Below the pieces are notes generated by a model, which saw nothing but the letters and a program-made list of their open reading frames with translations, was not told the origin of the DNA and searched no databases. From positions 1 through 16,560 of the forward strand of contig JBGSWL010000092.1 of assembly GCA_041752455.1 (NCBI GenBank): a DNA stretch of 16,560 nt. The letters run 5' to 3'. Made by a program: the position numbers and the translations under genes. Shown one piece after another: positions 7,532-13,493 of this stretch (position 1 is the first letter of the stretch; each line of letters begins with the position of its first letter). The DNA comes from JBGSWL01 sp041752455 (GTDB lineage: Bacteria; Pseudomonadota; Alphaproteobacteria; Rhizobiales; Rhizobiaceae).

Positions 7532-8794
7532 TCACAGTTCATTTTCGGCAATAGCCGGTTCGCTTTGCGGTCTTGCCTGTATTGCCAGAACGAGTGCGAC
7601 GGCAAAAGCTGCGGCCGACAGGGCAAACCAGGCACCCGGCAAATCGATGACCGGCGACGGGCCGGAGACGTGACCAAGGATCACCGAAGCGGCAAAAGGA
7701 CCGACAATGATTGCCAGCGCATTGACCGATTGCAGGGCGCCCTGCAACTGGCCCTGCCGGTCGGGTTCGACGGTTTTCGAGCAGATCGCATTGAGCGCCG
7801 GCGCGCCAAGGCCGTTGCCGATCGCGTAGAATGCGATCAGCGGATAGGCCATCCAACCCTGATCGGCGATGGCATAAAACGCAAAGGACAGGCCGGCGAT
7901 GGCAAAGCCGGCGATCACGGTGCGCCATTCGCCGAAACGCTTGACGACCGGCCCGACGGCAAAGCCCTGGACGATGAAGTACATCACGCCGACAAAGGCC
8001 AGCGACCAGGCTGCGGCGCGGATGTCCCAGCCGTAGCGGAAGTCGGTGTACAGCACCCAGGTTGCTTCCAGACCGCGCTGGGCGGTGGCGGTGACGAGCA
8101 ACGCGATCAGTAGCGGCGCGAGCGCCGGGAATGCGGCAACGCGGGCAAGACTGACCAGAGGATTGGCCTCGCGCAGCACGAACGGCCGGCGCCGGTCCGG
8201 TGTCAGCGATTCCGGCAGCACAAGCCAGCCGAACAGCGCATTGGCACCTGCGAGCGCGGCGGCGGCATAAAACGGCCAGCGGATGTCGTAGGAACCGAGC
8301 CAGCCGCCCATCAACGGCCCGAGAATGAAGCCGACACCGAAGGCTGCGCCGATGAAGCCGAAGTTGCGGGCGCGATTCTCCGGCGTCGAGATGTCAGCCG
8401 CGTAGGCGTTGCCGGTGGTGATCGTGGCGGCAAAGATGCCACCGGCAAACCGCACGATGGCGAGCCAGACATAGTCCGGCGCAAAGGCGGTCAGGAGATA
8501 GTCAAAGCCCAGGCCGACGAGGCAGACGATCAGCACCGGCTTGCGGCCGAACCGGTCCGACAGGTTGCCGACCAGCGGCGAGAACAGGAACTGCGAGAGC
8601 GCAAACAGGATGCCGATGATGGCATAGACATAGGCTGCCTGCGAGACGGTGCCGCCGCCCATTTCCTGCACCAGTTTGGGCAGGATCGGCCATGCGAGGC
8701 CGACGCCGATCATGTTGATGGCAATCGTCGCGACGATGAAGACGAGCGCAGTGCCGGCAGGCCGGGGGGCGGCTGTAGTGGTCATGTCCGCCAT
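7532..8794 (-). CDS. Major facilitator superfamily transporter, TetA/TCR-like
   Basis: 420 residues with about 12 hydrophobic segments, an inner-membrane proton-driven exporter by family. MFS motif A is GNLSDRFGRKPV at 76-87 in the loop after helix 2. A motif C-like glycine-rich stretch (GAAFGVGFILGPLMGGWLG, 149-167) marks the antiporter branch that includes TetA. Asp95 lies on the next helix. The central cytoplasmic loop (about 195-215, PESLTPDRRRPF) is in the usual place. Substrate is unknown: the TetA resemblance does not prove tetracycline export, and chromosomal homologues are common without resistance. No TetR-like regulator lies beside it. The start is ATG 8794, with GGGAG 13 bases upstream; ATG at codon 4 is possible. 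The gap to gpt is only 31 bp, suggesting a shared message. Confidence 0.9.
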   Translation of the reverse strand: MADMTTTAAPRPAGTALVFIVATIAINMIGVGLAWPILPKLVQEMGGGTVSQAAYVYAIIGILFALSQFLFSPLVGNLSDRFGRKPVLIVCLVGLGFDYLLTAFAPDYVWLAIVRFAGGIFAATITTGNAYAADISTPENRARNFGFIGAAFGVGFILGPLMGGWLGSYDIRWPFYAAAALAGANALFGWLVLPESLTPDRRRPFVLREANPLVSLARVAAFPALAPLLIALLVTATAQRGLEATWVLYTDFRYGWDIRAAAWSLAFVGVMYFIVQGFAVGPVVKRFGEWRTVIAGFAIAGLSFAFYAIADQGWMAYPLIAFYAIGNGLGAPALNAICSKTVEPDRQGQLQGALQSVNALAIIVGPFAASVILGHVSGPSPVIDLPGAWFALSAAAFAVALVLAIQARPQSEPAIAENEL

Positions 8795-8825
8795 GGTTCT
8801 GCGCCGTCTCCCGTTCAGCCGCTAT

Positions 8826-9323
8826 TCAGCCCTTGCCGGCACCGGCGATCGGTTCCTGGTAGGTAAAGCCCATGTCCCAGGGAAAGAAGATCCAGGTGTC
8901 CTGGCTGACTTCGGTGATGAAGGTATCGACCATCGGCATGCCCTTGGGCTTGGCATAGACGGTGGCGAAATGCGCCTTGGGCAGCCGGTCGCGCACCACT
9001 TGCGCCGTCTTGCCGGTGTCGGTCAGGTCGTCGATGATCAGAACGCCCTGGCCGCCATCAGCCATCAGTTCCTCGGACACATCCTTCAGGACGTGGAGCG
9101 AACCCTGGTTGGCATAGTCATGGTAGGAGGCGATGCAGATCGTCTCGATGACGCGGATTTCCAGTTCGCGGGCAATGATTGCGGCCGGAACCAACCCGCC
9201 TCTTGTGATGGTGACGATGGCCTTCCAGTCCCGCGAGGTTGTCGCGATGCGCCAGGCAAGCGCCCGCGCGTCGCGGTGAAACTGGTCCCAGGATACGGGA
9301 AAGGCTTTCTCGGGAAGGGACAT
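8826..9323 (-). CDS. gpt: Xanthine-guanine phosphoribosyltransferase
   Basis: 165 residues, close to the E. coli Gpt (152). It joins xanthine or guanine to phosphoribosyl pyrophosphate to give XMP or GMP in purine salvage, in the cytosol or at the membrane face. Start ATG 9323 (MSLPEKAFPVSWDQFH) aligns with the E. coli start; an ATG 48 bp upstream would add an unconserved tail. GGAG lies 11 bases before the chosen start. Visible landmarks: TRGGLVPAAIIARELEIR (40-57), the substrate loop region ASYHDYANQ, the PRPP-binding motif VLIIDDLTDTGKT (94-106), KAHFATVYAKP (116-126), and DTWIFFPWDMG (142-152) near the C-terminus, which positions the base. The order and residues follow Gpt throughout. It lies between cinA-like and MFS genes in the same direction. 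Confidence 0.95.
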   Translation of the reverse strand: MSLPEKAFPVSWDQFHRDARALAWRIATTSRDWKAIVTITRGGLVPAAIIARELEIRVIETICIASYHDYANQGSLHVLKDVSEELMADGGQGVLIIDDLTDTGKTAQVVRDRLPKAHFATVYAKPKGMPMVDTFITEVSQDTWIFFPWDMGFTYQEPIAGAGKG

Positions 9324-9413
9324 GGCCGATCGTCTCCGGATGCAGGGAAGTGGCATGGCGCTTAAGCGCAATCGGCAGCCTTTGCAAGGCGGGTGACGGC
9401 CGCGGCGCGGGCT

Positions 9414-10187
9414 TCAACCGGCCTTGGCAGGGGCTTCCACATCCAGCGATGCGATCATTGCCACAACTGCATCGTGGGCGGCCTTGAGCGCTTCTTCCTG
9501 CGCGCTGCGGATGACGATCTCGGTGGAAAAGCGCCCGTCGACCAGCTTGGGGTAGGAACCGATCATCGTCTCGGGGTGGGCCTTCTGGATGGCGCCGAGC
9601 AGCGTGCCGATGACGCCTTCGCCGAACGGGCAGGGGACGCTTTCGGCCAGAAGGCGGCGGCCGGTGCGCAGCATCGGCACCACATGGTCGAGCATGGCGT
9701 GGAACACCGACGGCACGCCGGCCATCACGAACACGTTGCCGACGATGAACCCCGGCGCAACCGACACCGGATTGTCGATCAGGGCTGCGCCTTCCGGGAC
9801 GCGGGCCATGCGGCGGCGCGCCTCGGTGAATTCGAGGTGGCGGCCGGCATAGTAGTTGCCGAGCAGTTCGAGGGCGCGCACATCGTGGTCGACCGGCAGG
9901 CCGAAGGCATCGCCGATGGCATCGGCGGTGATGTCATCATGGGTCGGGCCGATGCCGCCGGAGGTGAACACATAGGTGTGCTTGCGGCGCAGAGCGTTGA
10001 CCGCCTCGCCGATCGCCTGCATCTCGTCGGCGACGAAGCGCACTTCGCGCAGGTCGACACCGATCGCGGTCATCACCAGCGCGAGGTGGTTGGCATTGCT
10101 GTCGCGGGTGCGGCCGGACAGGATCTCGTCGCCGATGACAAGCATTGCGGCGGTGATCGTTTCCGGTGCGGTGTCCGATTCGACCAT
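9414..10187 (-). CDS. CinA N-terminal-like molybdopterin-binding domain protein
   Basis: 257 residues forming a single MoCF_biosynth (MoaB/MogA-like) domain. Signatures are GDEILSGRTRD (19-29) and TSGGIGPTHDDIT (75-87), which bind the pterin-like or nucleotide ligand in relatives. It corresponds to the N-terminal part of CinA, where it has been linked to ADP-ribose pyrophosphatase activity. The C-terminal NMN deamidase domain of full CinA is absent, and many alphaproteobacteria carry such a stand-alone form. It is often labelled a competence/damage-inducible protein, but no competence role is shown. Start ATG 10187 has AGGAG 10 bases upstream. The 90-bp gap to gpt and same direction suggest one message cinA-like, gpt, MFS. 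It is divergent from wrbA with a 167-bp shared intergenic region. Confidence 0.9.
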   Translation of the reverse strand: MVESDTAPETITAAMLVIGDEILSGRTRDSNANHLALVMTAIGVDLREVRFVADEMQAIGEAVNALRRKHTYVFTSGGIGPTHDDITADAIGDAFGLPVDHDVRALELLGNYYAGRHLEFTEARRRMARVPEGAALIDNPVSVAPGFIVGNVFVMAGVPSVFHAMLDHVVPMLRTGRRLLAESVPCPFGEGVIGTLLGAIQKAHPETMIGSYPKLVDGRFSTEIVIRSAQEEALKAAHDAVVAMIASLDVEAPAKAG

Positions 10188-10354
10188 GGCGATGACACTC
10201 CTGTCCGCTTGCCCGGCAACACATGTTCTGCCGATGGCGCCGCGTCAAGCGTGTCGTTGGCGTGAACGCTGTGTAGCCGCTTTGGCCCCGTGCGCCGGCG
10301 GCTCCGGTTCTCTATGTACAGTGTCAACACAACACGCGAGGGGATCGCAACGTC

Positions 10355-10954
10355 ATGACCAAAGTTCTCGTTCTCTATTATTCCAGCTGGGGCCACATGG
10401 AAGCCATGGCTGAAGCTGCCGCCAAGGGTGCCCGGGAAGCCGGTGCCGACGTGACCATCAAGCGCGTGCCGGAACTGGTGCCGGAAGACGTCGCCAAGGC
10501 CGCCCACTACAAGCTCGACCAGGCCGCACCGATCGCAGACCCGATGGAACTGGCCGATTATGACGCGATCATTTTCGGCATTTCAGCCCGCTACGGCATG
10601 ATGCCGGCGCAGATGAAGAACTTCCTCGACCAGACCGGCGGCCTGTGGGCGCAGGGCAAGCTGATCAACAAGGTTGCATCGGTGATGGTTTCGACTGCAA
10701 CCCAGCATGGTGGCGCGGAAATGGCGATCGTCACGACGCAGATTTCGCTGCAGCACCACGGCATGATCATCGTGCCGCTGTCCTATGCCTATCAGGAGCA
10801 GATGGGCAATGACGTTGTGCGCGGCGGTTCGCCCTACGGCATGACCACGACCAGCAATGGCGACGGTTCGCGCATGCCTTCGCAGCAGGAACTGGACGGC
10901 GCGGTCTTCCAGGGCAAGCGCGTTGCGGAAATCACCATGAAGTTGACCGCCTGA
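10355..10954 (+). CDS. wrbA: NAD(P)H:quinone oxidoreductase, WrbA type IV
   Basis: 199 residues, the family length. This flavodoxin-fold FMN enzyme reduces quinones by two electrons from NAD(P)H and is cytosolic and tetrameric in known cases; it is often induced by stress. Visible: the FMN phosphate loop YYSSWGHME (8-16), FGISARYGMMPAQMKNFLDQTGGLW (74-98), STATQHGG (113-120) and GGSPYGMTT (157-165). The second element has ISARYG where many WrbA proteins have TPTRYG or TPTRFG, a small difference at the flavin site. Start ATG 10355 is preceded by gagggg 11 bases upstream. I could not find a convincing promoter in the 167-bp divergent gap. A terminator follows 26 bp after the stop, so the gene is probably monocistronic. 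Confidence 0.96.
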   Translation: MTKVLVLYYSSWGHMEAMAEAAAKGAREAGADVTIKRVPELVPEDVAKAAHYKLDQAAPIADPMELADYDAIIFGISARYGMMPAQMKNFLDQTGGLWAQGKLINKVASVMVSTATQHGGAEMAIVTTQISLQHHGMIIVPLSYAYQEQMGNDVVRGGSPYGMTTTSNGDGSRMPSQQELDGAVFQGKRVAEITMKLTA

Positions 10955-10979
10955 GGCCTGAGCAGACCTCCGAGTGGAA

Positions 10980-11007
10980 GGGCGGTCCGGCAGCGGGCCG
11001 CCCTTTT
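10980..11007 (+). terminator. Intrinsic terminator of wrbA
   Basis: gggcggtcc (10980-10988) pairs with gggccgccc (10995-11003) through nine pairs including one G-T, with loop ggcagc, followed by TTTT (11004-11007); two A-T pairs extend the stem base. It lies between wrbA and the Mur ligase-like gene, so the latter probably needs its own promoter or read-through. Confidence 0.8.
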
Positions 11008-11016
11008 GCTTTGCAA

Positions 11017-11060
11017 CTGCCTGTGGCAGGAAACCTGCTGCGGCAGGCAGGCAGGCAGGC
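11017..11060 (+). repeat. Leader hairpin plus GGCA tandem repeat before the Mur ligase gene
   Basis: ctgcctg (11017-11023) pairs with caggcag (11044-11050), and inside it cagg-aaa-cctg (11027-11037) forms a second stem. The right arm merges with a tandem run of GGCA, four copies plus ggc (11042-11060), immediately before the GGGAG ribosome binding site (11061-11065). Slippage in the run could change the hairpin, but would not shift the reading frame because it lies upstream of the start. Confidence 0.4.
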
Positions 11061-11072
11061 GGGAGCGATGGC

Positions 11073-12392
11073 GTGACAGCGTTGCGGGCGAAGTTCAAGC
11101 GTTTCAAGGGTAGGCAGCGCACGGCGTGGAAGCTCTTCTCCTCGAAGCTGAGGCGGCGGCTTTTCCGCAACCTGACAGTCATCGGCGTGACCGGCAGTTC
11201 CGGCAAATCGACCACAGTCGGCATTTTGAGAACGGTGCTCGGTGACCTGCATCCGGTAGCGGCAACGCGTCAGGCCAATGGCCGCGATGCCGTGGCGCGG
11301 TTGTTCCGGCGCATGCCGTGGGGCACACGCATGGTGGTTGCCGAGGCTGGCGCCGGGGGCGAGCCTGACATCGCCGCGATCGCGCGCTATCTCGAGCCTG
11401 ATGTGGCGGTGGTGACATTGGTTGCGCTTGAACATGCCAGCCGCTTCAAGACCGTGGAAAACGTCGCCAACGAAAAAAGCCGACTGGTTGCGGCGCTCCG
11501 GCCCGGCGGACTTGCGGTTCTCAACGGCGATGATCCGCTGGTTTCAGCGATGGCAGACGCAACCGGCGCCCGGGTCGTGCGCTTCGGCAGGGGCGAAAAC
11601 TGCGACCTGCGCATCACCGGCGTCGAGCGCCATGGCGCCGAAGGGATCAGCGTGCATGTCGAAGGGATGGGCCCGCCCTTGAGTGTGCGGTCGCCGCTGT
11701 TCGGCACGCAGTTCGCCGTCAGCATCGCGGCTGCCGTGGCCACCGCCCGCGCGCTTGGTGTGCCGGATGCGGCCATCGTTTCGGGCGTCGCCAACTATCG
11801 GGGGATCATCACCCGCTGCGGTGTCATGGCGATCGACGGCGGGCCGACCTTCATCATCGACACGGCAAAGGCACCGTTTCATTCCATCGCCGTCCCGATG
11901 GCGGAGCTTGCCGCGGTGCCCGCGCCACGGCGGACCATCGTTCTCGGAAGTATTTCCGATTCGAGATACAAATCGCGGCGAACCTATCGACGCGCCGTGG
12001 ATTTCGCCTTCCAGCATGCCGATCGCGTGTTCATGTCAGGCTCGACCGGAACCGGATGGGCAAGTCCGGATGTGCCGGAGGGCAAGACGTTTGCCCGCAT
12101 TGATGACATTCTCGAGCTGGCCACCCATTTGCGCGAAACGGCGATCGAAGGCGAAGTGATCCTGCTGAAATCCAGTGGTGTATCGCATCTGGAGCGTATC
12201 GCACTGTCGTTCCGCGAGACGGTTCGCTGCACGTCGCCCGATTGCGGCATCACAGGCGGCTGTTTTTCCTGCGGCCTTTACGGGCTGCCGTTTCATGAGC
12301 AGCCACGCCGCAGGAGCGAGCGCCGCCGGCTGGCGGCAAAGGTCAGCAAGCCGGAGTATGCGGCACTGGCCGACCGCCCGCTTGGCGGCTGA
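11073..12392 (+). CDS. Orphan Mur ligase-like (MurF-type) protein with C-terminal Cys cluster
   Basis: 439 residues from GTG 11073, chosen because GGGAG ends 7 bases upstream; the frame stays open further up but through the wrbA terminator. A basic N-terminus (about 1-33, AKFKRFKGRQRTAWK) precedes the ATPase domain. P-loop GVTGSSGKST is at 38-47 (Lys45); EH at 120-121 and NEK with Lys135, where Mur ligases have a carbamylated lysine; VLNGDDP at 149-155; and FGTQFAVSIAAAVATARALG at 210-229, the counterpart of the MurF ...N.LAA..VA..LG region. The third domain begins near IIDTAKAPFHS (261-271) in place of MurF DSYNANP, so substrate binding must differ. Cys386, 391, 397 and 400 form C-x4-C-x5-C-x2-C, unusual for the family. 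No other cell-wall gene is nearby, so it is not the essential dcw-cluster enzyme. Probable ATP-dependent amide-bond ligase, substrate unknown. Confidence 0.75.
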   Translation: MTALRAKFKRFKGRQRTAWKLFSSKLRRRLFRNLTVIGVTGSSGKSTTVGILRTVLGDLHPVAATRQANGRDAVARLFRRMPWGTRMVVAEAGAGGEPDIAAIARYLEPDVAVVTLVALEHASRFKTVENVANEKSRLVAALRPGGLAVLNGDDPLVSAMADATGARVVRFGRGENCDLRITGVERHGAEGISVHVEGMGPPLSVRSPLFGTQFAVSIAAAVATARALGVPDAAIVSGVANYRGIITRCGVMAIDGGPTFIIDTAKAPFHSIAVPMAELAAVPAPRRTIVLGSISDSRYKSRRTYRRAVDFAFQHADRVFMSGSTGTGWASPDVPEGKTFARIDDILELATHLRETAIEGEVILLKSSGVSHLERIALSFRETVRCTSPDCGITGGCFSCGLYGLPFHEQPRRRSERRRLAAKVSKPEYAALADRPLGG

Positions 12393-12467
12393 TACCTGAG
12401 ATTATCGAGCAGCGAACGGGCCAAGCCCGGTTTGCGACGGCGCGAATCCGGTTTAGGAGAAGTGCGG

Positions 12468-12553
12468 GCCCCCTTGGCGGAACTGGTAGACGCAAGGGAC
12501 TTAAAATCCCTCGGCCATTGGCCGTGCCGGTTCGACCCCGGCAGGGGGCACCA
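12468..12553 (+). tRNA. tRNA-Leu(UAA)
   Basis: 86 nt with encoded CCA. Acceptor arms gccccct (12468-12474) and agggggc (12543-12549) pair fully. Anticodon stem aggga/tccct encloses the loop cttaaaa (12500-12506) with anticodon TAA at 12502-12504. The long variable arm cggcc-att-ggccg marks a class II tRNA, and the T arm is gccgg-ttcgacc-ccggc. It reads UUA and, by wobble, UUG. The gene is intact although its 3' end is the site of an integration scar. Confidence 0.97.
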
Positions 12554-12636
12554 GATTTGAAACGGCCAATGGTTTTCTTGCTGCCCGGACCTTGCGCTTC
12601 GCGCGGCCTTGCCGCCGCTCAACGTGCGGTCCGGGA

Positions 12637-12671
12637 TGGCCGTGCCGGTTCGACCCCGGCAGGGGGCACCA
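12637..12671 (+). repeat. Exact 35-bp copy of the tRNA-Leu 3' end (att-like direct repeat)
   Basis: Positions 12637-12671 repeat 12519-12553 exactly, from the variable arm through the T arm and acceptor to CCA. The 83 bp between them contain a dyad cccggacc (12584-12591) / ggtccggg (12628-12635) directly next to the second copy. Integrases of tyrosine type commonly recombine at tRNA 3' ends and leave such a copy. No integrase gene is in the window, so this is either one end of an island or a scar of a lost element. Confidence 0.75.
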
Positions 12672-12761
12672 ACAGATTTATTACATATTGAAAATAAATG
12701 ATTATTTGGATCGGTGCGATCTTGGCTCCACCTCGGTATCCACCTTTTTGGGGTGGTGGGG

Positions 12762-12957
12762 ATGAGGGCAGGCGTACCAACGGACTTTCAGACCATCCCG
12801 ACCGGAAGCAAGGCATACTCGGCCTTCGGTCAAACCGTCCGCTTTCACCGCAACCAGAAGGGCTTCGGCCTGAACGAGTTCGCCGACAGCTTAGGCGTGT
12901 CGCTCGACTATTGGAGCCGCGTCGAGCGCGAAGGCACTGTCAGACGAAGCTGGGATT
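12762..12957 (+). pseudogene. Truncated XRE-family helix-turn-helix regulator
   Basis: From ATG 12762 (MRAGVPTDFQ...) the frame encodes AFGQTVRFHRNQKGFGLNEF followed by ADSLGVSLDYWSRVEREGTV, which has the order of an XRE/Cro DNA-binding domain. After about residue 65 the frame continues as unrelated sequence into the IS6 relic, so the gene appears cut off. The end is approximate. An upstream in-frame start at 12714 is possible. Similar proteins of about 80-130 residues use such a domain for repression; whether this remnant is made is unknown. Confidence 0.5.
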
Positions 12958-12990
12958 GGCCGGGCGAGGGCGGGCTCAAAGCGTTCGGGC

Positions 12991-13308
12991 ATGAGCACGA
13001 CCAGCCCGTTTCGCACTTTCAAGACGTTGCCCGCGATCATCCGCCTGGCGGTGATGATGCAAGTGCGGTTCACGCTGTCGCTGCGGAATGTGGAGGTTTT
13101 GCTCCATGAGCGGGCGATGCTGCGGTTCCGGCGGAAGCGAATTCTGCAGAAGTTCGCGGCCGTCCGTGGCTCGGTCCACAACCACCCGCCGGGTCAGGCC
13201 CGAGGACATGTTTCAACCAGGAACGCCACCTCTACAGCCGATAGGACTTCAAACAGAACCTTGCCGCCGCAATTGGCCGGAGTGGCGACAGCTATTTGCG
13301 CATGAATT
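12991..13308 (+). pseudogene. IS6-family transposase relic (deleted, frameshifted, stop)
   Basis: From ATG 12991 the frame reads FKTLPAIIRLAV...RFTLSLRNVEVLLHER, the N-terminus of rhizobial IS6 transposases. It passes at HERAMLRFRRKRILQKF straight into the C-terminus, so the DDE catalytic core of roughly 140 residues is missing. After VHNH (ending 13185) there are 26 extra bases, then another frame gives FNQERHLYSR, a stop TAG where CAG is expected, and DFKQNLAAA. A third frame supplies WPEWRQLFA to the end. The breakpoint lies between two places that in intact members both read ER-, suggesting deletion by short homology. Inverted termini are not recognisable. It cannot encode an active transposase. 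Confidence 0.85.
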
Positions 13309-13493
13309 GCTTCCCATCCGGTATTCAGGGGAAGGTTTGCGTCAGTCTGACGGCACCCTCCAAGGCCCGGTTTGTTGCCAAACCGCATGCGCATCTGATT
13401 TCGCATTACAGCTTGCCAATCCGGAATGCGACATGCTTCAAACTGTGAAGACAAAAAGCGGATGCAAAACCCGCGCGGAGCTGTCTGGGGCAG

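Noticed and set aside
9393..10265. Plus-strand open frame of 290 codons
   Set aside because: It is antisense to the CinA-like gene, which carries clear molybdopterin-domain motifs; translation is Ala/Asp/Gly/His-rich and without domains.
12891..13209. Minus-strand open frames 12891-13181 and 12976-13209
   Set aside because: They are complementary to the IS6 transposase relic, whose plus-strand translation matches the family in three frames.
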